Assembly (NCBI RefSeq): GCF_036178145.1
Contig: NZ_CP108067.1
Coordinates: forward strand, 3,658,001 to 3,722,000
DNA: 64,000 bases
Direction of reading: 5' to 3'
Origin: Streptomyces sp. NBC_00273
GTDB taxonomy: Bacteria > Actinomycetota > Actinomycetes > Streptomycetales > Streptomycetaceae
Shown: positions 9,053 to 17,932 of the stretch, piece by piece
Layout: the number at the start of each line of letters is the position of its first letter
How positions within the stretch are numbered: position 1 is the first letter of the stretch
The notes under the pieces: model-generated
What the model was told of the DNA's origin: nothing
Databases searched by the model: none
Seen by the model: only the letters and a program-made list of their open reading frames with translations
Program-made: the position numbers and the translations under genes

Positions 9053-9436
9053 ATGAGCAACCCCCAGCAGCTGCGTTACAGCAAGGAGCACGAGTGGCTG
9101 TCGACCGCCGAGGACGGCGTCGCGACGGTCGGCATCACGGAGTTCGCGGCCAACGCGCTCGGTGACGTCGTCTACGCCCAGCTCCCCGAGGTCGGCGACA
9201 CGGTGACCGCGGGCGAGACCTGTGGCGAGCTGGAGTCGACCAAGTCGGTCAGCGACCTGTACTCCCCCGTCACCGGCGAGGTCGTCGAGTCCAACCAGGA
9301 CGTCGTGGACGACCCGGCGCTCGTCAACACCGCCCCGTTCGAGGGTGGCTGGCTGTTCAAGGTGCGCATCGCGGAGGAGCCGGCCGACCTGCTCTCCGCC
9401 GAGGAGTACGCCGCGCTCACCCACTCCGACAACTGA
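9053..9436 (+). CDS. gcvH: Glycine cleavage system H protein
   Basis: Lipoyl carrier of the glycine cleavage system, 127 aa, full family length. The lipoylation site is Lys64 within [14 protein letters not shown], matching the canonical ESxKxxSDLYSP context. AGGAGAA just ahead of the ATG at 9053 gives a strong ribosome site. It shuttles the methylamine intermediate between P, T and L proteins. It lies between gcvT and glyA (17 bp gap to glyA), supporting co-transcription from the riboswitch-controlled promoter. Confidence 0.97.
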   Translation: MSNPQQLRYSKEHEWLSTAEDGVATVGITEFAANALGDVVYAQLPEVGDTVTAGETCGELESTKSVSDLYSPVTGEVVESNQDVVDDPALVNTAPFEGGWLFKVRIAEEPADLLSAEEYAALTHSDN

Positions 9437-9453
9437 CACCCCAGGGGATCCTG

Positions 9454-10710
9454 ATGTCTGTTCTCAACACCCCGCTGCACGAGCTCGACCCGGACGTCGC
9501 CGCCGCCGTCGACGCCGAGCTCGTGCGCCAGCAGTCCACCCTGGAAATGATCGCGTCGGAGAACTTCGCTCCGGTCGCCGTCATGGAGGCCCAGGGCTCG
9601 GTCCTGACCAACAAGTACGCCGAGGGCTACCCGGGCCGCCGCTACTACGGCGGCTGCGAGCACGTCGACGTCGTCGAGCAGATCGCGATCGACCGCATCA
9701 AGGCGCTGTTCGGCGCCGAGGCCGCGAACGTCCAGCCGCACTCCGGTGCGCAGGCGAACGCCGCCGCGATGTTCGCGCTGCTGAAGCCGGGCGACACGAT
9801 CATGGGCCTCAACCTGGCCCACGGCGGTCACCTGACCCACGGCATGAAGATCAACTTCTCCGGCAAGCTCTACAACGTGGTCCCGTACCACGTCGACGAG
9901 ACCGGCGAGGTGGACATGGCCGAGGTCGAGCGCCTCGCCAAGGAGTCCAAGCCGCAGCTGATCGTCGCCGGCTGGTCCGCCTACCCGCGCCAGCTGGACT
10001 TCGCCGCCTTCCGCCGCATCGCGGACGAGGTCGGCGCGTACCTGATGGTCGACATGGCGCACTTCGCCGGCCTGGTCGCCGCCGGTCTGCACCCGAACCC
10101 GGTGCCGCACGCCCACGTCGTCACCACCACCACGCACAAGACCCTCGGCGGTCCCCGCGGCGGTGTCATCCTGTCGACGCAGGAGCTGGCCAAGAAGATC
10201 AACTCCGCGGTCTTCCCGGGTCAGCAGGGCGGTCCGCTGGAGCACGTGATCGCGGCCAAGGCGGTCTCCTTCAAGGTCGCGGCCTCGCCCGAGTTCAAGG
10301 AGCGCCAGGAGCGCACCCTGGAGGGTGCGAAGATCCTCGCCGCCCGCCTGGTCCAGGACGACGTCAAGGCCGTGGGCGTGGACGTCCTCACCGGTGGCAC
10401 CGACGTGCACCTGGTCCTGGTCGACCTGCGCAACTCCGAGCTGGACGGTCAGCAGGCCGAGGACCGCCTCCACGAGGTCGGCATCACGGTCAACCGCAAC
10501 GCCATCCCGAACGACCCGCGGCCGCCGATGGTCACCTCGGGTCTGCGGATCGGTACGCCGGCCCTGGCCACCCGCGGTTTCGACGCCGAGGCCTTCACCG
10601 AGGTCGCCGAGATCATCGCGCAGGCGCTGAAGCCCGCGTACGACAGCGAGGCCCTGAAGGCGCGCGTCTCCGCGCTCGCCGCGAAGTTCCCGCTGTACCC
10701 GACGCTCTAA
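9454..10710 (+). CDS. glyA: Serine hydroxymethyltransferase
   Basis: PLP enzyme interconverting glycine plus 5,10-methylene-THF with serine plus THF, 418 aa. The Schiff-base lysine is Lys229 in [14 protein letters not shown]; other hallmarks are [31 protein letters not shown] and [13 protein letters not shown]. It starts 17 bp after gcvH with an AGGGGA-type ribosome site. With GcvT/H upstream and serine dehydratase downstream, the set can turn glycine into serine, one-carbon units and pyruvate. The family is unambiguous. Confidence 0.98.
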   Translation: MSVLNTPLHELDPDVAAAVDAELVRQQSTLEMIASENFAPVAVMEAQGSVLTNKYAEGYPGRRYYGGCEHVDVVEQIAIDRIKALFGAEAANVQPHSGAQANAAAMFALLKPGDTIMGLNLAHGGHLTHGMKINFSGKLYNVVPYHVDETGEVDMAEVERLAKESKPQLIVAGWSAYPRQLDFAAFRRIADEVGAYLMVDMAHFAGLVAAGLHPNPVPHAHVVTTTTHKTLGGPRGGVILSTQELAKKINSAVFPGQQGGPLEHVIAAKAVSFKVAASPEFKERQERTLEGAKILAARLVQDDVKAVGVDVLTGGTDVHLVLVDLRNSELDGQQAEDRLHEVGITVNRNAIPNDPRPPMVTSGLRIGTPALATRGFDAEAFTEVAEIIAQALKPAYDSEALKARVSALAAKFPLYPTL

Positions 10711-10733
10711 CCGGCGTCCGGCCCATGGCCACG

Positions 10734-10772
10734 GAAGGGCCCGGCCTTGTTCCCGCACAGGCCGGGCCCTTC
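10734..10772 (+). terminator. Terminator of the gcvT-gcvH-glyA unit
   Basis: Perfect 14-bp arms gaagggcccggcct (10734-10747) and complement (10759-10772) with an 11-nt loop, 24 bp after the glyA stop. Confidence 0.88.
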
Positions 10773-10785
10773 TCATGACCGGGGC

Positions 10786-10825
10786 CGACACCACCCGACA
10801 CCGCCCGACACCGACCGACACCGCC
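10786..10825. repeat. Four 10-bp tandem repeats after the glyA terminator
   Basis: Units at 10786, 10796, 10806 and 10816 follow the pattern CGACACCrmC; two copies read CGACACCGCC exactly and the others differ at one position. Non-coding. Confidence 0.8.
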
Positions 10826-11118
10826 CGGCCCGGTCGCGGTGGGGGCCCGCCCCGACCCTGCGCCCCGCGGCGGCCGCGGCCCGCACGCCGGACCGGTCCG
10901 GCGCACGCCCCGGTGGATCCCCCGTGGACCCGAGCCCCGGGCCCCGGGACCACGGGCCGACACCCGGCCGCCCCGTCCACGTAATCCTTCCCACCTCCTC
11001 CGACAGCCGAGACGTTCACCTCTCCGCGTTAAGCTCGTCTGCCGGACAAAATCCGAATAATCCACTTCTCCTCTCCTGCCCCCTCCCACCCCACGAGCAG
11101 ACAAGGGAGTCCGCCACC

Positions 11119-12501
<1,383 letters not shown>

Positions 12502-12518
12502 CGCGCACCGCGTGACAC

Positions 12519-12550
12519 GAGGGGGGCCCGGCGCGTGCGCCGGGCCCCTC
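12519..12550 (+). terminator. Terminator of sdaA
   Basis: GC-rich stem: gaggggggcccggcgc (12519-12534) pairs with gcgccgggcccctc (12537-12550) with one extra G in the left arm; TT follows. It begins 18 bp after the sdaA stop. Confidence 0.85.
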
Positions 12551-12663
12551 TTCCGTCCACGGATCCCGGGAACGGGAAACGAGCGCAACCGCAACCGTGC
12601 CGTCCCCCGGGGCGTCCTAGGCAGTGCCACCAGTCCCCGTCTCTCGAGAATCGAGGGGACGTC

Positions 12664-13170
12664 ATGATCCACGCCCGTCTCCGGCAGTTCGTGGCCCTGG
12701 CAACCGGCGCCCTGCTCGCCGCCTGCCTCTCCTTCGCCGCCCCTGCCTCGGCTTCCACCACCGTCTCCGCCGCCCCCCAGGCCCAGACCCCGCTCGTCGT
12801 CAACGCCCGCTGGGCCGGGCACCCCACGTACGACCGCATCGTCATCGACCTCCAGGGCTACGGCCCCGCGGTCACCGTCACCCCCGTCCCGCACCTCGTC
12901 TACGACGGGTCCGGCAAGCCCGTGCCGCTGCCCGGGACGTACTTCCTGGAGATCCGCCTCCACCCCGCCGCCGCGCACGACGACGCGGGGCAGAGCGTCT
13001 ACCACGGGCCCAAGCTGCAGAAGATCAACCTCAGCAAGCTCAAGGGAATCGCCCTGACCGGCGACTACGAGGGGTACGTGACCTTCGGCGCCGCCTTCGA
13101 CACCCTGCCGTACTACCGCGCGTTCCCCCTGCACTCGCCGGAGCGGTTCGTCGTGGACATCGCGCACTGA
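12664..13170 (+). CDS. Secreted AMIN-like domain protein
   Basis: Predicted exported protein of 168 aa, function unknown. A signal peptide (residues 1 to about 31, ending APASASTT) precedes a domain resembling the actinobacterial AMIN-like family: VNARWAGHPTYDRIVIDLQG, GTYFLEIRLHPAAAH, GDYEGYVTFGAAFD and the terminal SPERFVVDIAH. Such domains are thought to help place proteins at the cell wall, which is an inference here. The ATG at 12664 follows GAGGGGACGTC. The gene stands alone and is convergent with a DHFR-like gene, sharing a bidirectional terminator. Confidence 0.82.
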   Translation: MIHARLRQFVALATGALLAACLSFAAPASASTTVSAAPQAQTPLVVNARWAGHPTYDRIVIDLQGYGPAVTVTPVPHLVYDGSGKPVPLPGTYFLEIRLHPAAAHDDAGQSVYHGPKLQKINLSKLKGIALTGDYEGYVTFGAAFDTLPYYRAFPLHSPERFVVDIAH

Positions 13171-13185
13171 ACCGGACGCGAGCGA

Positions 13186-13215
13186 GCCGGCCCGGGGCGC
13201 ACGCCCCGGGCCGGC
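13186..13215. terminator. Bidirectional terminator between convergent genes
   Basis: Perfect 14-bp arms gccggcccggggcg (13186-13199) and complement (13202-13215) with a 2-nt centre, between the stops at 13170 (plus) and 13221 (minus). Confidence 0.85.
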
Positions 13216-13220
13216 CCGTG

Positions 13221-13865
13221 TCACCTGCGCCAGAACAGGTGGTGCGTGACACCGCTCGGGCTGGGCACGACATCGAGGTGGAAGCGGTCGAGCAGCTCCT
13301 CGGGCGACTCCCAGAGCCTGACCCCGGACCCGAACTCCACCGGCGCGACCGCCACGTGCAGGGTGTCGACGAGGTCGGCGTCGAGGAACTCCCGAATGGT
13401 GGTGGCCCCGCCGCCGAGCCGGACGTCCTTGCCCCGCGCGGCTTCCCGCGCCCGGTCCAAGACCGTGGCCGGGTCGGCGTCGACGAAGTGGAAGGTGGTG
13501 TCGGAGAGCGTGAACGAAGGGCGCACGTGGTGGGTCATGACGAACACGGGCGTGTGGAACGGGGGCTCCTCACCCCACCAGCCGCGCCACTCGTGGTCGG
13601 CCCAGGGCCCGCGCTGGGGACCGAACTTGTTGCGGCCCATGATCTCGGCGCCGATGTTGTGCGCGAAGTCCCGGGTGAGGTAGTCGTCGAGACCCCGGCT
13701 CCCTCCGGGGTCGGTGCGGTTGGGCCAGCTCGCCGTCGCTCCGGCCCAGGCGAACAGTTCGCCCGGCTCCGCGTCGCCGAACGGCCGCGCGAGGCTCTGG
13801 TGCTCCCCGGCGCCGAATCCGTCGCGCGACACGCTGAAGTTCTGGACCCTCAGCAGTTGCTCCAT
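13221..13865 (-). CDS. DHFR-family (RibD C-terminal-like) reductase
   Basis: Predicted NADPH-dependent reductase of the dihydrofolate reductase superfamily, 214 aa, in the typical 190-220 range. Family landmarks are VQNFSVSRDGFGAGEHQSL at the N-terminus, GAEIMGRNKFGP, PVFVMTHH and GKDVRLGGGATTIREFLDADLVD with LHVAVAPVEFGSGVRLW. The ATG at 13865 is used. The substrate is unknown; such genes are often annotated as dihydrofolate reductase family without proof. It is a single gene, convergent with the AMIN-like gene and 52 bp ahead of the flavin reductase gene. Confidence 0.88.
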   Translation of the reverse strand: MEQLLRVQNFSVSRDGFGAGEHQSLARPFGDAEPGELFAWAGATASWPNRTDPGGSRGLDDYLTRDFAHNIGAEIMGRNKFGPQRGPWADHEWRGWWGEEPPFHTPVFVMTHHVRPSFTLSDTTFHFVDADPATVLDRAREAARGKDVRLGGGATTIREFLDADLVDTLHVAVAPVEFGSGVRLWESPEELLDRFHLDVVPSPSGVTHHLFWRR

Positions 13866-13917
13866 GGGCTTCCTCCGGTCTGGTCGTCCACCGTGAGACC
13901 GCCCCGGGGCGCAGAAC

Positions 13918-14631
13918 TCATCGGTGCTCGGGGTTGGGGAAGTCGAAGCGGCAGCCCGCGTCCCACTGCGAGCGCTGGTTGCCGTACGGCGGGATGCCGC
14001 CCGAGCGCTTGAGCAGGGCGGCCAGGTGCATGAGGTTCCAGGACATGAAGGCGGTGTTGCGGTTGGTGAAGTCGTTCTCGGGGCCGCCCGAGCCGGGGTC
14101 CAGGTAGGAGGGTCCGGGCCCGGCCTCGCCGATCCAGCCCGCGTCGGCCTGCGGCGGAATCGCGTAGCCGAGGTGCTGGAGGCTGTAGAGGACGTTCATG
14201 GCACAGTGCTTGACGCCGTCTTCGTTGCCGGTGATCAGCGCGCCGCCGACCCGCCCGTAGTAGGCGTACTGGCCCCGCTCGTTCAGCAGCGAGGAGCAGG
14301 CGTAGAGCCGCTCGATGACCTGCTTCATCACGGAGCTGTTGTCGCCGAGCCAGATGGGGCCGCACAGGACGAGGATGTCGGCGTCCATGATCTGGCTGTA
14401 GAGGACCGGCCACTGGTCGCTCTCCCAGCCGTGCTCGGTCATGTCGGGCCAGACCCCGGTCGCGATGTCGTGGTCGACGGCGCGGACGAGGGAGGTGCGG
14501 GTGCCGGCCCCTTCCATGACCCTGCGGCTCCTGTCGATCAGGCCCTCGGTGTTGCTGGTCTCGGGCGAGCGTTTGAGCGTGCAGTTCACGTAGAGGGCGG
14601 TCAGGTCCGAGTAGTCGTATGCGGCAGCCAC
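13918..14631 (-). CDS. Flavodoxin-fold NAD(P)H-dependent reductase
   Basis: FMN-binding reductase of the flavodoxin-like fold, 237 aa. The start region has the beta-strand LTALYVNCTLKRSPETSNTE, where the phosphate-binding loop follows the first strand. ADILVLCGPIWLGDNSSVMK is the second conserved flavin-site block, and GGALITGNEDGVKH the third. The GTG at 14631 is chosen because upstream in-frame sequence overlaps the divergent padR gene. A PadR regulator gene starts 126 bp away on the other strand, a common arrangement in which the regulator controls a stress-responsive reductase. The electron acceptor is unknown. Confidence 0.85.
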   Translation of the reverse strand: MAAAYDYSDLTALYVNCTLKRSPETSNTEGLIDRSRRVMEGAGTRTSLVRAVDHDIATGVWPDMTEHGWESDQWPVLYSQIMDADILVLCGPIWLGDNSSVMKQVIERLYACSSLLNERGQYAYYGRVGGALITGNEDGVKHCAMNVLYSLQHLGYAIPPQADAGWIGEAGPGPSYLDPGSGGPENDFTNRNTAFMSWNLMHLAALLKRSGGIPPYGNQRSQWDAGCRFDFPNPEHR

Positions 14632-14757
14632 ACCCCCAGCCTCGCCACGGCACCTGGGCACCGCCAGCGGGCCGCGCCCGTCCGGGGACGGCCCTGCGGA
14701 AGCGGCCGTACGGAGGAGGCGTCGGGGCCGGCGCCGCCGCAAACCTAGGATGGCGCC

Positions 14758-15306
14758 ATGTCGCTGCCGCACGCCATCCTCACCGCCCTGCTGGAGAAGC
14801 CCTCGTCCGGGCTGGAGCTGACCCGGCGGTTCGACAAGTCGATCGGGTACTTCTGGTCGGCGACGCACCAACAGATCTACCGCGAGCTGGGGCGGCTGGA
14901 GGAGTCCGGGCTGATCCGGGAGCTGCCGAGCGAGGTGCCCGTGCGCGGGCAGAAGAAGGAGTACGAGGTGCTGCCCGCCGGCGGCGCGGAGCTGGCCCGA
15001 TGGGTGGGCGAGAGCCAGGACCCCAAGCCGATGCGCGACCCGCTGCTGCTGCGGATCCGCGCGGCGGGCGTCGTGGGGCCGCAGGGGCTCGGTCCCGAGC
15101 TGCGGCGCCATCTGGAGCTGCACCGACGTCAGCTCGCACAGTACGAGGCCATCGAGGAGAAGGACTTCCCGCCGGGGCGGGACGCCGTGGAGGACCGGCT
15201 GCGGCGGCTCGTGCTGCACGGCGGGATCGCCCTGGAGACGTTCTGGCTGCACTGGCTGCAGGAGGCCCTGGGCGAGGTCGAGGACATGTCCGGACCGGGG
15301 GCCTGA
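14758..15306 (+). CDS. PadR-family transcriptional regulator
   Basis: Winged-helix repressor-type protein of 182 aa, close to the usual PadR length. The N-terminal wHTH (LPHAILTALLEKPSSGLELT to YEVLPAGGAELARW) contains the typical FWSATHQQIYRELGRLEESG recognition helix. The C-terminal part is helical and Arg-rich, as expected for the dimerising VirR-like region. It is divergent from the flavin reductase gene, which I infer to be its main target along with itself. The inducer is unknown. Confidence 0.92.
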   Translation: MSLPHAILTALLEKPSSGLELTRRFDKSIGYFWSATHQQIYRELGRLEESGLIRELPSEVPVRGQKKEYEVLPAGGAELARWVGESQDPKPMRDPLLLRIRAAGVVGPQGLGPELRRHLELHRRQLAQYEAIEEKDFPPGRDAVEDRLRRLVLHGGIALETFWLHWLQEALGEVEDMSGPGA

Positions 15307-15346
15307 CGCGCGGGGCCCGGGGGCGGGGATCCGGCGCCGAACGCAC

Positions 15347-15386
15347 GCTGCCGCCCCGCTCCGGCGGTCCGGGGCGGGGCGGCAGC
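15347..15386. terminator. Bidirectional terminator between padR and the EF-hand gene
   Basis: 12-bp arms gctgccgccccg (15347-15358) and complement (15375-15386), 16-nt loop, between the stops at 15306 (plus) and 15394 (minus). Confidence 0.8.
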
Positions 15387-15393
15387 GGAGGGA

Positions 15394-15606
15394 CTACTTG
15401 TTCAGGGAGGCCCAGAACTCGTCGAAGCTCAGCAGGCCGTCGCCGTTCGCGTCCTTGGAGGCGATCACGGCGTCCGCGACGGGGCCGGTGACGAACGGGT
15501 CGCCCATGGCCGCCATGGCCGCCTTGAACTCGTCGGCCGTGACGAAGCCGTCACCGTTCACGTCGAACTTGCCGAACGTCGTCCGTGCGCTCTCGATGTC
15601 CGCCAC
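15394..15606 (-). CDS. Small EF-hand calcium-binding protein
   Basis: 70-aa acidic protein with two canonical EF-hand loops: residues 15-26 (DVNGDGFVTADE) and 52-63 (DANGDGLLSFDE), each with Asp at positions 1, 3 or 5 and Glu at 12. It probably binds two Ca2+ ions as a calmodulin-like buffer or sensor; Streptomyces have several such small proteins. The GTG at 15606 is chosen because GGAG lies 12 nt upstream and the EF-hand domain starts soon after. No signal peptide. Its start is 256 bp from the divergent CDPS gene, so the two could share a control region, but no functional link is shown. Confidence 0.93.
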   Translation of the reverse strand: MADIESARTTFGKFDVNGDGFVTADEFKAAMAAMGDPFVTGPVADAVIASKDANGDGLLSFDEFWASLNK

Positions 15607-15724
15607 TGGGTCCACTCCTTCTTGATGCCTTGTTGACCGGCTCAGGGTAGCGGCCTCCCCGGTCCGCCCCCGCCCCGGGTCCCGTTCGTGCGGCAGAAAC
15701 CTTTTCAATTACCGCCCCGTAATG

Positions 15725-15741
15725 CGGAATCGATAATTCCG
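15725..15741. promoter_or_regulatory. Inverted repeat upstream of the CDPS promoter
   Basis: CGGAAT (15725-15730) and ATTCCG (15736-15741) with a 5-nt spacer, 23 bp before the proposed -35. A possible operator; the binder is unknown. Confidence 0.35.
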
Positions 15742-15763
15742 ACCAAACAAACGAAGATTCCAC

Positions 15764-15793
15764 TTGTCACACTCCGGGGCCACGGCATAACGT
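15764..15793 (+). promoter_or_regulatory. Putative promoter of the CDPS-P450 operon
   Basis: TTGTCA (15764-15769) and TAACGT (15788-15793) are separated by 18 bp in an unusually AT-rich stretch, resembling a housekeeping Streptomyces promoter. It is 70 bp ahead of the proposed CDPS start. Confidence 0.45.
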
Positions 15794-15862
15794 ACTGGCA
15801 TTGCCGCCACACCAGGAGCGCAGGGCTCCCAGGGACAAGTGGCAACAAGGGCGATCAATCAG

Positions 15863-16621
15863 ATGACGATCACAGCTGACGCATCATTCGAAGTTCTGCC
15901 CTTCACCCGCACCTGCCGGCACATCTGGGAAGACGGCGACCACGTGCTCATCGGCGTGAGTCCCGGAAACAGCTATTTCAGCGCCGACCGCATCGCCGGC
16001 CTGACCCGATGGGCCACGAACCGGTTCGCGCAAGTCGACTTCGTCTACGCGGACCTCCACGTGGACCGGATGTTCGCCGCCTTCGGCCACACCCGGGAGC
16101 ACGCGGAGAAGCGTGCGGCGAAAGAGATCAAGGCGGTCCGGCGGCGCATCCTCAAGGGCGTGACGGAATCAGGACCGCCGCAGCCCAAAATCCGCGTACG
16201 GGGCCTTTCCGAATTCCAATCGAACCCCGTCTACCAACTACTACACCGACGCGTCCTGCATTTCCTGGAGACCGACGAAGAATTCCGCGAGGGCTGCGAG
16301 CAAATGGCCCTACATTTCGTCGGATCCAAATTGTCGGAAGGTGAATCGGTCACGGCCGAGCAGTTGCGGGTCTGTTTCGATTACATGGCGGCCGAGCTGC
16401 CGTTCTTCGTGGACACCCCGAGCATTCTCGACGTGCCGTCCTCGGTGGCGGCCTACCACGTCCGGATGCCGCTGACCGATGTCCTCTTCGCACGCGGCGG
16501 GGGTCTGCGCGCGACCCGCAACCAGGCGTACGCCGTCGTACGGCCCGGGGCCACGGCACCCGGGAGCGCTACGGACCACGCACCGACCGAAAGGACCGTC
16601 GATGAGCGTCGAGCAGCTTGA
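15863..16621 (+). CDS. tRNA-dependent cyclodipeptide synthase (NYH subfamily)
   Basis: Uses two aminoacyl-tRNAs to make a cyclic dipeptide (2,5-diketopiperazine); 252 aa, normal for the family. The signature GVSPGNSYFS contains the catalytic Ser33 and Asn36. Tyr174 and Glu178 (DYMAAELPFF) and Tyr198-His199 (AAYHVRMP) match, with a constant offset of 4, AlbC residues Ser37, Asn40, Tyr178, Glu182, Tyr202 and His203 as I remember them. The Asn/Tyr/His set places it in the NYH subfamily. AAGGG lies ahead of the ATG at 15863; an in-frame GTG at 15839 would add 8 residues. Codons near 16200-16340 are less GC-rich than in neighbouring genes. It overlaps the P450 gene by 20 bp. The amino acids used cannot be read from the sequence with confidence. 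Confidence 0.95.
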   Translation: MTITADASFEVLPFTRTCRHIWEDGDHVLIGVSPGNSYFSADRIAGLTRWATNRFAQVDFVYADLHVDRMFAAFGHTREHAEKRAAKEIKAVRRRILKGVTESGPPQPKIRVRGLSEFQSNPVYQLLHRRVLHFLETDEEFREGCEQMALHFVGSKLSEGESVTAEQLRVCFDYMAAELPFFVDTPSILDVPSSVAAYHVRMPLTDVLFARGGGLRATRNQAYAVVRPGATAPGSATDHAPTERTVDERRAA

Positions 16622-17840
16622 GGGCCCGGGGGCCGAAGAGCGGCCTCTCCTGGACTTCCCGCTCTCCCGGCGCGGTGACGTGCTCCCGCAAGAGTGCGCC
16701 TGGCTGCGCGAGAAGGCGCCGGTCGCCCGGGTCCGCACCCTCACCGGCGACCCGGCCTGGCTGGTGAGCAGCTACGCGCTGGCCAAGCAGGTACTGGAGG
16801 ACGAACGCTTCAGCCTCAAGGACACGGCGAACGCCGGGGTCCCGCGGCAGTACGCGCTGACGATCCCGCCCGAGGTCGTCGACAACATGGGCAACATCAA
16901 CAGCGCGGGCCTGCGGGGCGCCGTGATGAAGGCGCTGAACCCCCGTCAGCAGGGGCTGCGGGGCCTGCTGCGCGCCCGGGCCGGCGAGCTCCTCGACGCG
17001 CTCGTGGCGGAGGGCGGCCCGGTCGACCTCCGGGCGGGCTTCGCCGACCCCTTCTCGGCGGCCCTGCACTGCCAGGTGCTGGGGGTGCCGTTCGAAGACC
17101 GGCGCCGGCTGATGTCGGGCCTGGACGTCGCGTTCATGACCGCGCGCGAACCGTTCGCCGACTCCGCCCTCAACTGGTACAAGGACGTGGGCTACTTCGC
17201 CGACCGGCTGAACGACCAGCTCGCCCTGGCCCCCGAGGAGCGTACGGGGCTCCTCGGGAGGTTCGCTGAGCTGAAGGAGGCGGATCCGGAGTCGGCCCAC
17301 CTGACCGACGAGATGTTCGCGACGGTCGCCGTCTCCCTCTTCGGCGCGGGTGCGGTCTCCACCTCCGCGTTCCTCACGCTCGCGGTGCTCGCGCTGCTCC
17401 AGCGGCCCGAGCTGATCGGGTACCTGCGCCGGCACCCGGAGCGCACGGCCGCGGCGGTGGAGGAGCTGCTGCGCTGGAACCTGTCCGTCGGGGACGGCCT
17501 GCCGCGCATCGCCCTGGCCGACGTCCAGGTCGGTGACGTGCTGGTGCGGGAGGGTGAGCTCGTCCTCGTCCTCCTGGAGGGGGCCAACTTCGATCCGGAG
17601 GCCTTCGAGCGTCCGGACGAGCTGGACCTGGAGCGCCAGAGCGTCAACCCCCACCTCGCCTTCGGCGCGGGCCCGCACTTCTGCCCGGCGTCCGCGCTGG
17701 GTCGCGCCCATGCCGAGATCGCACTGGAGGTGCTGGTCGAGCGGCTGCCCGGACTGCGGCTCGCGGTGCCCTCCGAGAACCTCGTCTGGCGCACGGGCTT
17801 CATCAAGCGGCTTCCGGAGCGCCTTCCGGTCGCCTGGTAG
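16602..17840 (+). CDS. CYP121-like cytochrome P450
   Basis: Haem monooxygenase-fold enzyme of 412 aa expected to act on the cyclodipeptide made by the overlapping upstream gene. It strongly resembles mycobacterial CYP121 (mycocyclosin synthase, C-C coupling of cyclo-Tyr-Tyr): shared blocks include AWLVSSYAL, PPEVV, GDVLVR and NLVWRT. The haem ligand is Cys361 in FGAGPHFCPAS, where the usual CxG glycine is Ala. As in CYP121 the I-helix (FGAGAVST) lacks the acid-Thr pair. Compared with CYP121 from memory, Asn85, Phe168, Trp182, Ala233 and Ser237 equivalents are kept, but Gln385 is Ile401, Arg386 is Lys402, Met62 is Leu and Val78 is Ile. The ATG at 16602 lies inside the CDPS gene after AAAGGA, indicating coupled translation. 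Confidence 0.93.
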   Translation: MSVEQLEGPGAEERPLLDFPLSRRGDVLPQECAWLREKAPVARVRTLTGDPAWLVSSYALAKQVLEDERFSLKDTANAGVPRQYALTIPPEVVDNMGNINSAGLRGAVMKALNPRQQGLRGLLRARAGELLDALVAEGGPVDLRAGFADPFSAALHCQVLGVPFEDRRRLMSGLDVAFMTAREPFADSALNWYKDVGYFADRLNDQLALAPEERTGLLGRFAELKEADPESAHLTDEMFATVAVSLFGAGAVSTSAFLTLAVLALLQRPELIGYLRRHPERTAAAVEELLRWNLSVGDGLPRIALADVQVGDVLVREGELVLVLLEGANFDPEAFERPDELDLERQSVNPHLAFGAGPHFCPASALGRAHAEIALEVLVERLPGLRLAVPSENLVWRTGFIKRLPERLPVAW

Positions 17841-17862
17841 CCCGTCGTCCGGCGAACGGACC

Positions 17863-17901
17863 GCGGTGTCCCGGGAGCTGTGCGAGCTTCCGGGGCACCG
17901 C
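17863..17901. terminator. Terminator between the P450 and lipoprotein genes
   Basis: Arms gcggtgtcccgggagct (17863-17879) and agcttccggggcaccgc (17885-17901) pair at 15 of 17 positions with a 5-nt loop, between convergent stops at 17840 and 17933. Confidence 0.8.
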
Positions 17902-17932
17902 CGTGTCCGGCCCTGGCGTCTCTTGCGGGGAC

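Larger units (their letters stand above)
10711..11118. other. Intergenic region between glyA and sdaA
   Basis: Holds a strong hairpin terminator at 10734-10772, then four 10-bp tandem repeats at 10786-10825 and a very GC-rich stretch. The last about 100 bp (11000-11118) are less GC-rich and should contain the sdaA promoter and leader. No gene is supported here. Confidence 0.6.
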
